Assembly: GCA_027946555.1 (NCBI GenBank)
Contig: JAPEVC010000046.1
Coordinates: 1-64,000, forward strand
From: Gnomoniopsis sp. IMI 355080
Taxonomy: Eukaryota > Ascomycota > Sordariomycetes > Diaporthales > Gnomoniaceae
Direction: 5' to 3'
DNA: 64,000 nt
Positions within the stretch are counted from its first letter, which is position 1; every line of letters starts with the position of its first letter. Positions 32,813 through 44,974 of this stretch are shown piece by piece. A program made the position numbers and the translations under genes. The notes under the pieces are model-generated. The model was given only the letters and a program-made list of their open reading frames with translations, searched no databases and was not told the origin of the DNA.

Positions 32813-33713
32813 TTTGGTTCCAGGTTTGTTGAGAGTAGGAGGCTACACTATAGGAAATGTAGCGACGAATTGTACGGATGTCAAAATATCGAAGTCTGCA
32901 GGAAATTTTGTCGGGAAAGCCGCCTTTTCGAAGCCAAGACTTGTGCTCATCCTCAAATATTATCACCTCCGCACGCTATTCTGTAAGCTGAGCGCTGGTG
33001 CACGACTATGATGGTATGGCGTGAGTTTTAGCTGTCAAGGAGTCAAAGGGAAAACAATTGCATGTGAACCTGAATTCTTTAGAGCATGAGATCGACTTTC
33101 CGGTGCATCAGACGGCCCAGTCCTCTACATCCATTGCATCTGATGACGTTCTTACGTGTGTAGGCATCTATTTTACCTCGAAATCAAGACGAACTAGCGA
33201 TCCAACTGCGGATTTTCCGAATCTATGACCAACATGGGAGGCCGGCAGTCTACCCAGGAAGTAGGTATTGATTTAGACCTGTGCCTCCAGCCTTGGAGTC
33301 AGGACGGCACCTTGCGCGCTTCAAAAGTGAGCAAAAATGGTCAAAACACTTCAAAGATGAAGCCAGGTGAGAAAATGCATATCATTATGGGTAATTTCCA
33401 TCGTGATCGACTACTGCCGAATGTGTCTGGGACCATGAGGCTAGACGAATCCTCACAGCGCCGTTCCCAATGACGCTACCCAAGTTCCCAGTGGAATAGC
33501 TCGTGATATTCCCTCTACCCTTCATTATGCTCGCCCTTCGTCGGTCAAACTCAAACTTCATGTTTCCTTCTCGCCTAAATGTAGCACGTCGAGTCTGCTG
33601 GATCTCCTGGCTCAAATTGAACCAAACCTGCCTTCCATTTTGGTCATCTCCAAGGCCGTGACAGCGAAACGGGGTCATTGAATCCTGAGCAATTTCTAGC
33701 AATAGAAGCAACA
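32813..33713. other. Intergenic region, nothing recognised
   Basis: Upstream of the small secreted protein and downstream of the large disordered protein. No repeats or RNA features stand out. Confidence 0.5.
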
Positions 33714-36700
33714 CTACCGATTGTTCACTAGCTCGTCCGTGTGTTTGTGCTTACCCCATGTGCGAAGTCTGTATTTCACACCCTTGACGAGCTTACCCAA
33801 TTTGCTTCTGACCGTACGTGTTGGTATCAAGGTATGCTGATCTTTCATCGGGCCCATAGGTTCCGTGAGCAGATCTCTGATCGCATTGGGTGCGCGTGAT
33901 TCAATGCCTGGGTTCGCTTTGTTGAAGATGTCTCCATGCACAACGTCGTTCATAGTGCAACGCATATGTTGGTGGCGAGAGTCTATAAGCCTGGATTTAA
34001 GATTTGAAAGCTTCTTTTTCAGTCCTCGATGTGGCCTAATGAGACTGTCTGAGAAGAAGCTTTGCATTTCATCCTCGGCAGCTACTTCAGTTTTGGTCCT
34101 TGGTGATTTGAGGCCATTCAAGTGCGTATCAAGGGAGACGCCTCGACCTTCATCAACAGCTGTACCTTGTTGCTTACTTGTCACAGATGGGCCGACCATC
34201 GATACAGGTACTTGATTCTTGTCGCTCGAAGTTGACAGCTCTGAAAGGTAAGTTCCAGCACTTAAAGCTGCTAGTTCGAAAACCTTAGAAGTGTTGAACA
34301 AATCCACAGGCTGTGATGAAGTTAATTCCGAAACAGTACTGGATTTATCGACCCCGGGACGGCGCTTGACGGTACCGCTGTCCTCGCTTGCCACTGAGCG
34401 GAGCGCAGGTCGCGCTACTTTGACTGGCAGCCTCCGCTTGACAGGAGCAGTAGAATACTCCCATCCGGTCGTTGATGACCTTCTCTCTAGTATTTCCGAC
34501 TGGGCCGCGTCGGCTTGCGAATCATTAGAGGGTCTGAAGCGACAAACATTGCCCGCTGCGAGAGGCGTGACATTCTTCAACTTCAGTCTGGGCTTGTGGA
34601 CCTCGCGGTCGAAGCTGAAAGGTTCGTAACTGTCGGTCGGCTGCTTGTCGTGGCTATCAGACCCGAAGGTCTCAATGAGTGTAGAGCGTGCGTCAGTCAA
34701 CCTGGAGAACTCGAAAGGCTCGAACTCTACCGGGACAATCGTAGGATTAAAGGGTGACTCTGAAGCGGGAGAATAACCTGGAAGAGGGGGCAGGGCTTTC
34801 ATCAACTGAGGGATGCTATTCTTGACGCGCAGCATTTTGGCAGGAGAGATAGGCTGCGGTACTAACGTGGGACCACTGCGGGTTGACACCACTTGATACC
34901 GCTCTATTTCATCGATAGGAGCTGGAGTATTGACCTTGTGTCCGACATAGCTCCTCCTTTGGTGCGCGAGAGAGGATACCCTTGGCGGCGCAGGTGTCTT
35001 TTGCACGGTCTGGTTGCCCCGTTTCACACGATCCCAACCGGATTCTGACCTGGACTCAGACAACGGTGTGCCATATTGTTCACCGTCCGCAGGGTCAAGA
35101 GCTTGCATGTGTTTGTCGACATACTTGACAAAAGAAGCCAAGTCAGAGAGACCAGAGCTGAGTGAAAAGACTTGACTGTCCTTGCGTTCACTGCTGTAGC
35201 GCCCTGGGAGCTTGGCTGAGGCAGAGCTGGTTACTTCAGGCCGCCAATCTACAGGTTGCGTGGGCCCCGTCGAATCCATTCGCTGCTCGGGTATATTATC
35301 CAGCGTTCCATTACCCTGCGGATCGTCGGATCTCTCATGCTGATCCGGGCAACTGTGACCTTCGTCCTCGCAGCACCCCCCTTCTGCCAAAGGAATTCTG
35401 AGGTCAGAAATAGGGTTCTCAGGATTCATAGGACTTTCGACTGTCGAGGCTTCGGCTACCAAGCCGACCTTCATGGAATCCGCGACACTATTCGGACCAT
35501 GCGATTGGCTGTCCTCCACATCATCCTCATGGTCTTCGAGTGTCGCCGTGGAGACGCCAGAGCTTCCAAGCGCATGGTCAGACCAGATCGAAACAGAGGC
35601 CAGAGCATCTTCAACAGCCTTGTATGACGAAGCTCGTACGGAACTCCCTGTTTGGTTCAACTCTGACACGGATCGATCCTGTTCCAACCCGTGGCTCTCG
35701 TCATGTCTATCGTGCTCCTCGGCCGACTCGATCATGGTCACTCGTCGTAGAAAATCCACAATATTCCCAACTCCTTCGTCAGCGCTCTCGGATCTAGCAT
35801 CGAAATCGACGTCGGAGATTCCTGGGCAGAAAGCTTTGGATATTCGTGTGGGGGTTGGGTTTGCAATTGGCAAGTCTGGAAGCGGGTCGACGGCATCTTC
35901 AAAGTCCTCGCTGTAGTCATAGAAAATTGGGGGCTGCTTCTCAGGAACCTGCATCCTTGGTACCTGCGGAAAAGCACAATTATAACCACCACTAGTCGAG
36001 GAGAGGCTCCTTGTTCTCAAGCTGTGTTCCGAGGAACCACTCCCGAGTCTATCTCTAGGTCTCAAGCCCCAAGGATGGAGATGGCCAGGCAATGGTGGTT
36101 GGCGTAACATGGGAGGTGGAAATGGCCGGGCTGAACCATGGTCATCCGAGAATGAGCGCGTAGATTGATTGACGCCATGTCTAATAGAAAGAGGCACCGG
36201 CTGGTCTTTCGTAGTTTTGTAGGGAAACAAAGTCTTGTGTGGGTGGTGGCAGGTCCTCTGCCGGCACAGATTAGTACCTCGAACTTACTACCAAATTGGT
36301 ATACAAGTAAGACGAACGAACCTGTGGGATCCGATCGATCTCGACCATCCTGCTGTAGTCCACAATACCATTCTCAGTTAATGCAGGTGAGGAGGGACGA
36401 ATGCCAGGGCGTGGGAGGCGCGTGGGGTATGGGTAGGGAGATCTGGGCCTCTGGGCTCCTGGTTGGCAATCAGGCGCCAGCCGGAGATTGTTGTTGCGAG
36501 GCAAAGTATAGCTCTTGGAACCACAAGTGGTCATCGAGTAAGATCGCGGTCCAGGTTCGTCCCACGGGGGAGACAGCGTACCGGAGACTGACTTGCTGCT
36601 GCTTTGGTTGTCAGAACCGTACATAGAAATTATCTCCGAGGTACTGTCACGATATGAAGGCAGTCGCTTGCGGTCATCGTGTACAGAAGGTCTGTCACTG

Positions 36701-37023
36701 CTTCGGGAGAACGGTCGGTGAGGCTGTCGCAAATCTCCCAGGCTGGCGCGGGGGCGTAAAGCGATGGGCCTGCCCGTATTAATGGAGAAGAGGCCAATAT
36801 TGCCAGTCTCAGTTGTCTTCCTCAGCATGCCATCAGCTGAGGCTGCAGGGTCCAAAAAGGTGTGACCATTCTCTCTGATACTTCGAAGAGGCTTGAAGTA
36901 AGGCACGGGGTGATGGCTCGCATTAGACATGGTGGGATTGGTGCGTGTCGAGACGGCATACGAGCTGCTGAGGGACCCTTGACTGGCCGAGCGTCTGGCA
37001 ACATGAGGCTCCTCGTGGCCCAT
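33714..37023 (-). CDS. Large intrinsically disordered basic protein, function unknown
   Basis: Exons 36289-37023 and 33714-36233 give 1084 residues. The 55-base intron has GTAAGT, a TACTAAT branch site and a CAAG acceptor, joining in phase 0; the downstream frame has no ATG near its start, which supports the join. The protein is Ser/Pro/Arg-rich with many short SP/TP and RxxS motifs, consistent with kinase regulation. Residues about 320-440 contain acidic patches (DYSEDFEDAVD, DHEDDVEDS). The C-terminal 130 residues are basic, with GLKKKLSNLKSRL and SKLGKLVKGVKYRL, possibly amphipathic membrane- or nucleic-acid-binding helices. There is no transmembrane segment and no domain I recognise. A signalling scaffold, polarity or cytoskeletal adaptor would fit; this is inference. 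Confidence 0.75.
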
Positions 37024-40000
37024 GGTGACTGTGGTGGCCCTGGCGACGCCGTCATCTGTGATGGCAAGGGACAGAGCGAACTTTCAAAAGTATGTTTGCG
37101 ACTGGAGTGACGGCAACAATATAATCTATTGGATTGGACGCTGTGTGACTTGCCCTGTAATCAAAACGGAAGATCGTGTATCGTGTCAGAGACTCGACTT
37201 CAGAGAGGCATATTTGTTGTTGTTCCAAAGACACAGTAGAGCCGTCAAGATAGTGGTTGGGGCAGTCGAGAGGGAGGTGACAGCACCAAGTACGACCGCA
37301 GAATGCGTCTTGAAAATCCACGGGTTCACGCCGTGAGACGGAAAGAGGAGACATCTGCGGATAGCAGGAGCTGACGACCGCGATGCTCGAGAGAGTGACT
37401 TCATCCTTCACACGGGTCCAAAATGAATAAAAAGGCTGGGACCCAGGTCGGGAGTCACGGTTGTTTGCTGTATTTTGTGAGAGGTCAGGTGCTCCTGGGT
37501 ACACAATACAGAGGTCGCACTTGCCAATTTTTCCGTTCAAGTCGGTACACCATTACTTCAGTTCCGGGTCATCAGCATATTTTCCAATCTGCAAAGGCTG
37601 TGAAGTCATTTCCATTCCAATGCTATGATTGATAGTAGTGATCATCTTCCTGCCCTCGGGCTGTCTCTCTCGACCACACTGGTTGTTTCCCCCCAATGCT
37701 AGTGGACCGCTTGCTTCTTTCTCTCAGCCGTCGGGTGGGATGTTCTCGATAAGATCAGGCCCAATCTTAAGATACACAACTGTTGTTTGAGGTTGAGGCG
37801 TATATTCCATCGCCATGATACGTTCCCAATACTTGAAACATGGTGACCTGAGTGAGGCTTTGGGCCCCTGGGGCCACCTCGTGGTACCATAGCTACAGCA
37901 CTTGAATAAGCGCCATAGAGCTCGCCCGGGAGTATCTTCCCCTGTGATGATCAACTTGTATATTATGAAAGGAATTCAGGTCCTCGTCTCTCGTGGTGTC
38001 AGTCAACAAGAAGTCCTAGTCCGCGTCCACAGAAGCCGCTCTGCATCTACTAAGCTGCCAGGCACATATTCGCCACTGAAACTTTTCGTTGACCGTCTGA
38101 TAAGTTTATTTGGGTGATATAGGTGCGCGTTGCATGATATTTGGTGAACGATCTAGCATCTATGATCATAGCAGGTCGCAATCACCTACTTCAGGCCCTT
38201 TCTTTACGAAAGACATGAGCAAAACTCTCTGTTTGTCCCTCTCCAATTGACGCGTAGCGATTTGATATCCTCACAGCCATGGTGCGTCTCTCGTTCCACG
38301 GGCTGAGAATCGAGTTCAGACTTTTGTGGTGATTCTTTAGGACCTCAGGTTCATTGACACCGCTTACAACACCAGTCACTGCACCTTGTTTCTCACTCTT
38401 GTACATGCCACGAAATTCTTAGGCCATCACCACCATGAGGCACTCCCGCTGTCAGCAACCCTCACCCAACGCGTAATACATAAATTGCTTGCTTAAATGG
38501 CCCAGGACCTTGAAAAAAATTGAGTCCTGCATCTGGAAGTCCGTCTATGAATGCTTACCTGCTCAGTGTCTATCTCGTGAACACCGTCACTCACTGTGGG
38601 ACATGCGCGCCAATGTTCGCGCTATGAGCAACAGTGGCGAGGGTTCAAAGCAGCCTGTGCGACTTTGCTTCTAGCTGAGGCAAACCTGGGTCCAGTGTAG
38701 TCCTGGATTGGTTGTGTTCGCGAGGCATTGCTCTTCTGAGGATTTCAATATCTCAGTTTCCATCGCCTATTGTGCGGTGATAATCAAAGCAGTCAGTCCT
38801 CTGTGACCCTCTGCTGCCTGGCCTGGGCAAAAGCTTCTGACTTTGGAATATAGCTATTAAAATTAACCATCTAAAATTATCAAATTGTGAAAGCATATCG
38901 GTCTCTCTCTAGCACTGTCCAAGAAGAGGGAAGGGGCGCTCCTAAGCCGCGTCCGTTGCCACGAGGTCTGCGGAAGGGCCCCGCGGTCAGGTCATATCTT
39001 ATTGTCCTCGCATGGGATCGATGTGAACAGAGATATCCAGTCACTGGTTCCGTCCATTGCATTAGGCAAGCTCTTCATAACTGTGTGAATTGTCCAAATG
39101 TTTCCCCCGATTTGCACCACGTTGCCTGTCGATCAGAAGGGAAAAAAAGCCCGTCGGCAATACTGATCATCACTAGTTCCATCATTTCGTTTGAAGCTCA
39201 ATAGGTAGCCACGTGAAAAGGACCTGAGTCACGTCCATTCGCGGACTTGATGATGCACCAGTCCCGGTTTTGATTATGCGCATGGCGCGAGCATACTGGT
39301 GCGGACAAAGACCCGGCCTAAGCAAATTTTATGCTGTTTTGGCAAACAGAGGCCACGTTCCGTGAACATTGACTGAACTTCGCTGTGGGACGGGAGCTAG
39401 ATGCCGTAGGGAGCCTCATCTAGACAAGGGGTTTGGTACGACCCTGCTGACTCGACCGGATCTATAACACGCCATTGGCCGCCTCGACCATCAGACCACG
39501 TTGCGCTAGGGCTCGTAACGGAAAAGCGGGAGAAGTGCTCACTCTGTCACTCCAGCCAGGCCTCCTATGTACCTAGGTATTGACAGAATCCGCCGTCAGA
39601 TATTCTGATCGGCGGGAAACAAGAGGCAGCATGGCTGGGGTGGCCAGGGTATTGAATACCATTTAGGTAGGACAGTCAAAATGAGCAAATCCGATCCTTG
39701 TAAGCTTATTGTATGGAGAAACCCCTAGCAGTTCCGCATGAAGCTAGGCGAGGATATATGGTGCCCTTGGCACAATCTATCTTTTATGGACAGATTTCAA
39801 TACTACAGTTGCCTCTGTGGAATGGTTGCCTTTTGTCATTCAGTCTCCCTGGCCCCTGTGACTTTGCATGAACTTAGGTAGGAGGTAGATACCCGGGTAG
39901 CTAAGGAGGTCCCTAGGTAGGTCCCTATGTAGGTAAGGTGTACCTAAGTAAGGTAAGGCGAATGGTCCAGTCTAGGGTCTTTGGTGGGCGGTGCAGTGGA

Positions 40001-40513
40001 TGCAGGTGCTGAATGCGGGGGCATGGCGGCTGAATGCCAAGTCACTTTTCAAGGTAACACTAATTGTGGAAGGGACAGGTGTTCACTTGAAAGGTAGAGG
40101 CGGGAAGGAGTGGAGCTCAGAAATCGATAAGATAGATCCACCTGGCATCTTTACTCGAGCGACGTCTTTATATCAACACGGCACGCAACAGCTGACGCCT
40201 TGGTTCTCTCCCTTTCAACCAACACCACCCATTCTCCAGAAGAGGTCCGCCCGTTTTCTATTCTCTTCTTGCCATTCATTGAAGACATCACAGTAACTTG
40301 TGGGGGTTTTCTTGTTCGGCTTTTTGGTTGATTCTTATCGCCTTTCCAACAACAAAACTATATCACTACCTAAGGTTCGTCGCATTGAACGCGTGATACA
40401 TTCTACATCCTATTGCAGCAACCAAACAGACCTGTCCACCAAACAGCACCTCCAGACCACATCCATTGACAGTGTCTTTCACAGGCATCACCTCGACGCC
40501 CCCTCACATCACC
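37024..40513. other. 3.5 kb intergenic tract including the PDI promoter
   Basis: No gene is supported. A perfect TACCTAGGTA is at 39570-39579 and a dense run of AGGTAGGTCC/TACCTAAGTA units is at 39874-39960. The final 300 bases before the PDI start are CT- and CA-rich leader sequence. Confidence 0.55.
39874..39960. repeat. Dense TAGGTA/CCTAGGTA repeat tract
   Basis: At least seven TAGGTA-type hexamers, several inverted, occur within 87 bases about 550 bases upstream of the PDI start. They belong to the same dispersed palindromic family. Confidence 0.8.
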
Positions 40514-42196
40514 ATGCATATCTCATTGAACAACGCCATCTGGTCCCTGCTTGCAGGCGCTGCGGTTGCATCTGCCTCAGATGTTCTCCAGCTGACCAAG
40601 AGCTCTTTCGACGACTACATCAAGGAGAATGACATTGTCCTCGCCGAATGTATGTATTCATGATCCCTCCAAAACCTGCCTGGAGATTCAACAATCGCTG
40701 ACCCCTTGCCCAACAGTCTTCGCCCCCTGGTGCGGTCACTGCAAGGCCCTTGCCCCCGAGTACGAGGAGGCTGCCACTACCTTGAAGGAGAAGGACATCA
40801 AGCTGGTCAAGGTGGACTGCACTGAGGAGGCAGACTTGTGCAAGGAATACGGTGTTGAGGGCTACCCCACCCTGAAGATTTTCCGTGGTCTCGACAACCA
40901 CACTCCATACAAGGGCCAGCGCAAGGCCGGCGCGTACGTTCGAGTTCTTTCGCAATTCCTGCCTTTCGTTTACTGGATACTGACCTTGCTCCCCGATTTA
41001 GGATCACATCATATATGATCAAGCAGTCCCTCCCCGCTGTCTCTGTCCTTACCTCCGAGACATTGGAGGACTTCAAGAAGGCTGACAAGGTTGTTCTTGT
41101 GGGCTACTTCGATGCCTCCGACAAGTCCTCCAACGAGACCTTCAGCCAGGTTGCCGAGAAGCTTCGCGACGCCTACCCCTTTGGTGCAAGCAGCGATGCT
41201 GCCCTCGCCGAGGCTGAGGGTGTAAAGGCTCCCGCCGTCGTCCTCTACAAAGACTTCGATGAGGGCAAGGCCGTTTTCTCCGAGAAGTTCGACGTCGAGA
41301 AGATTGAGGAATTCGCCAAGACCGCTGCCACCCCCCTGATTGGCGAGGTCGGTCCCGAGACATACTCGGACTACATGTCTGCCAAGCTGCCCCTCGCATA
41401 CATCTTTGCCGAGGAAGCGGATGAGCGCAAGGAGCTCAGCGATGCCATCAAGTCCATCGCCGAGTCCTACCGTGGGAAAATCAACTTTGCCACCATCGAC
41501 GCTAAGCAGTTTGGTGCTCACGCGGCCAACCTGAACCTGAAGGCCGACCAGTTCCCCGCTTTTGCCATTCAGGACATCGAGAAGAACTTGAAGTTCCCCT
41601 TTGATCAAGACAAGAAGATCACAACCAAGGACATCAAGAAATTCGTCGATGACTTCAGCGCCGGCAAGATCGAGCCCAGCATCAAGTCTGAGGAGGTCCC
41701 CGCGGACAACAGCGGCCCTGTCACCGTCGTTGTCGCTAAGAACTACGATCAGATCGTTCTGGATGACACCAAGGATGTCCTGATTGAGTTCTACGCCCCC
41801 TGGTGCGGTCACTGCAAGTCGCTTGCCCCCAAGTACGAGGAGCTTGGTGAGATGTATGCTGCCTCCGACTTCAAGGACAAGGTTGTCATCGCCAAGGTTG
41901 ATGCCACCGCCAACGACGTGCCTGATGAGGTAAACGGTTTCCCTACCATCAAGCTTTACCCCGCTGGGGACAAGAAGAACCCTGCTTCTTACAGCGGCTC
42001 CCGTACTGTTGAGGATCTCATTGAGTTCATTGCTGAGAACGGCAAGTACAAGGCCAAGGTGTCTAAGGCTGAGGAGGTGGAGACCCCTGTTGCCCCTGCA
42101 GCCTCTGAGAAGAGCGAGGAGGCTTCCGAGAAGACCGAAGAGGCAGCTGCCACTAAGTCTGAGGATGCTAAGGCTGAGGAGCACGATGAGCTGTAA
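40514..42196 (+). CDS. pdi1: Protein disulfide isomerase (ER)
   Basis: Exons 40514-40649, 40717-40933 and 41002-42196 give 515 residues. Intron 1 (GTATGT, AACAG) restores AEFFAPWCGHC; intron 2 (GTACGT, TTTAG) restores AGAITSYMIKQSL. Residues 1-20 are a signal peptide. The domain order is a-b-b'-a': active sites CGHC at residues 51-54 and 386-389, each in an APWCGHCK context, with two redox-silent thioredoxin folds between. The C-terminus is an acidic Glu/Lys/Ala stretch ending in HDEL for ER retrieval. It forms and shuffles disulfides in secreted proteins and serves the many secretory products encoded nearby. Length and architecture are normal for fungal PDI. The gene symbol follows standard fungal naming. 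Confidence 0.97.
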
Positions 42197-42639
42197 AGCA
42201 GTTCTGGGTTTAGTTTGTTTTTCATACCTCGCATGGGAACGTATAGGACTGGTTTCATTTTTCCTTGCTGGGACTGGGTCTTTCGGGTTTTAGGTGAATA
42301 GGGAGTACGGTCAAAATAGTCCCTTTTCAGCACGCAGGTAATTGAAATATTCCTCAATGAAGCATTTGAAAATGTCCAATTCCACACCCTACGTTCTCCT
42401 CGTCGTGATGTACAGACTCCACCCTCTCGTTACGTACTGAACGAAGTGCTCCGTGCTGAGAACAGGGGGTGCTTGCATCAGCAATCAGGCCATTGGTCAA
42501 CTTACCCCACTGTATTGGGCGACACTTCCCGGGGAAAGTGACGTCCAAGCTCCCCAAAGCTCCCCCAAACAGCGACACAAAGCCCCCATTCCGACCCTCT
42601 CAAACTTCACATCCGCACATTTACACATCAATTGCCAAG

Positions 42640-43199
42640 ATGGCATCAAAAGCTCTCTCCTCAGGCGTGCGTGCGCTCACATCAGCCAGCTTCACCGCAC
42701 GCAGGACCTTCCAGACATCAGCACCGCGTCTGTATGCCGAGGCAACTCCGCTGCCAGCACGCAAGCCCATGGGCGCGTTCCGTGGAGGGTACGCCGTCGC
42801 TCGCGTGACCTAGGAAGGTCGGGATTTAATGTTGACAGTTTGAGAAACTATACAGGCTCTTCGGCTTCCTCCTCGGAGCTACACTTGCTGGGTCGGGAAG
42901 CTACTATTACATACTGGCAGACTACAAAGCATCGAACGAATTGCTGCAGGACGACATCTATGTGCGTTAATGCCCCTTTCCTTCACTCTCTAGCGTTCAT
43001 TTTGACTTGTCTTTGCCGGTGTTGCTGCTGGTTTTTTGCTGGGTGCATCGAAACCACCTGGTCCTACATATGAAGCGAAGACTGAATTGACCTGTTTCGA
43101 CAACAACGACAGGCGCTCCAAGCCGCCACACAACGCATGAGCAACTACCTGACGACCCTGGAGACGAAGATCGAGACGATGGACAAGAAGCGCAAGTAG
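42640..43199 (+). CDS. Small mitochondrial single-pass coiled-coil protein
   Basis: Three exons, 42640-42788, 42856-42961 and 43113-43199, give 113 residues; the joins produce GG-LFGFLLGATLAGSG and DDIY-ALQAATQRM, and all phases agree. Residues 1-45 are a basic, Ser/Ala-rich, acid-free targeting sequence with ARRTFQTSAPRL near a likely processing site. Residues about 50-70 are one transmembrane helix. Residues about 73-113 are a coiled coil rich in Leu, Gln, Glu and Lys and ending in KKRK. This layout recurs in short, conserved ascomycete mitochondrial proteins with no assigned function. An inner-membrane location is inferred. It starts about 440 bases after the PDI stop on the same strand. 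Confidence 0.8.
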
Positions 43200-44279
43200 G
43201 AAGGGAAGGTCAGAAGAGGAGGGCATCAGGAAGTAAAAAAAGGCAAGGAATAGTTGAACCGAAAGAGCCGCTGCTGCTGGAGTATGGCATACGAAAGAGG
43301 GAGCAATATTTCTCCGCGGACGCGCTCGCCGCGGCACTGTACACTATCGCACAATCGACAAGCGACGCACCATCTGAGGAATTTCATTTTAATCTGGAGA
43401 CAAAATGCTGCATGTGGTGTATCTTGCTATTGGTTGTGATGTTGCGATACGTTTCAGCTGCGACAGGGAGGTGCTACTGGACATCGAGACGGTGGCAACA
43501 AGGGTGCTGGAAGAACAGACGCCTGTTACCCCAGTCATAAATACATCAGTATAGACTGCCTGACAGGTCTGGGTAAGGTCAGCACACAATCGGTCGACCA
43601 GCCTCTCCAAATCTCGACCAGCGCCGCAAGGAGCGCGGTGTGCCACCAGGTCGGTTCTGTCTGAACTGGATTTGTCTTGAAAGTCATTCTGGCCTGTCAG
43701 AGCGGTTGGATGAATTTTATGCGCAAGCGAGCTGAACATGGGACTCATCGAGAATCCTACCAAAATAGGTATCGCCTTTCCCCGAAAAGCACGATTCTGG
43801 CCTAACTTTAGCCAAGCACGCGCATTTTACAGGACTACGCCCTGGCAAGGGAAACATTGGGATGAAATACGACACACGCCCACGAGCGACCACTAGTTCG
43901 CAGCGTTGAAACGTCGTCCATACTTTTGAAGACGCGTCTATACTCGCGAGGTAAGAGTGCAACTACAACATGACCACAACACCGTTTCAAGGTGCGGCTG
44001 TACCTGGCACTGCACACTTCTCAAAAAGCTGCACAACATCAGCCGAGCGCCCTCGCCAACCAAAGAATCTGATCCAAAGCTTGTCTACTCGACGTACTTA
44101 GTACACTACTAGTAGAACATATTCCACTCCATACGCATCACATGTCCTTTTTTTCTCACCGTCGATAGAGAAATCTAAGCCGTCGATGAGACTGCGCTAC
44201 CAAGTCTGAAGTGCCTGGAGCCTTCGACCATAACAATCTCGACCATTTCAGCAACAATCAGCATAAGATCGCATTCACG
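43200..44279. other. Intergenic region, nothing recognised
   Basis: 3' flank of the mitochondrial gene and promoter of the secreted protein. Open frames here begin with non-ATG codons and look like chance. Confidence 0.5.
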
Positions 44280-44974
44280 ATGAAGGCCTTGTTGGCCATC
44301 ACCACCATCCTAGTGCTGCCGGCAGCACTCGCCCGGCCCATCATCCCTGTGGAGATCTCGTCCAACAAGCACCTCCTAACCGCTCGCGGCTTCTTCACCA
44401 ACGCCATCAACGGCGCCAAGGGCGCAGGAATCGGCGGGAACCAACAGCAAGCCGTCACGGGCGCGGCGACCTCGTTCGCGGGTGACGTGGCCATTGTGTC
44501 CAACAGCCTCAACAGTATGGGCAACACGACAGACCCAGCAACGATGCGCACGCTCGCGCGCAAGGCTTATGTGGCCGAGAAGGACGAGGACCAGCATCGC
44601 GCGGTGCTAAACGGAGCGGCGGGCGGCAACGCGGTGCAGGCAAACCAAAAGATCGTGGACAACACTCCGATCGTGCTGGATGGTCTGCAGAGTATCATGG
44701 TCAATCCGAGCATGGCGAACACGATGAGGAACTTGGCAAGGGTTGAGAGTGCTCGGTATGTTTTGTGCGCAGTGACGAGGTCACGCTGTCTCTGGCTAGA
44801 ATCTTGGCTAACCTTGGTCGCGAATGTAGAAACGCCAACATCCTGCCGAGTATTACTCAGCTGTCCAACAGTGCCTTCCAGCAGGCGGGCGTCAACCAGC
44901 AAGCTCAGCAGTTTGCACCCACAACAGGAACCAAGGCTCTACGCGCAAACATAGCCGAGGATGCCCAGAATTGA
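44280..44974 (+). CDS. Secreted protein of unknown function, 206 residues
   Basis: Exons 44280-44755 and 44830-44974; the 74-base intron has GTATGT, a GCTAACC branch site and a TGTAG acceptor, joining as CGA in phase 2. Residues 1-18 are a signal peptide. The mature protein is Ala/Asn/Gln-rich, mostly helical by composition and has no cysteine. Two segments (DVAIVSNSLNSMGN and the later IVLDGLQSIMVNP, each followed by a TMR-LAR word) look like a diverged internal duplication of about 75 residues. I do not recognise the family. Secreted helical repeats of this kind occur in surface-binding or effector-like proteins, which is only a suggestion. A GT microsatellite follows in the 3' flank at about 45013-45034. 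Confidence 0.8.

Noticed and set aside
41009..42184. 391-codon minus-strand frame opposite PDI
   Set aside because: It is the antisense shadow of the GC-biased PDI exon 3.
43389..43763. 124-codon minus-strand frame downstream of the mitochondrial gene
   Set aside because: It begins at TTG, overlaps the 3' flank of the plus-strand gene and is not protein-like.
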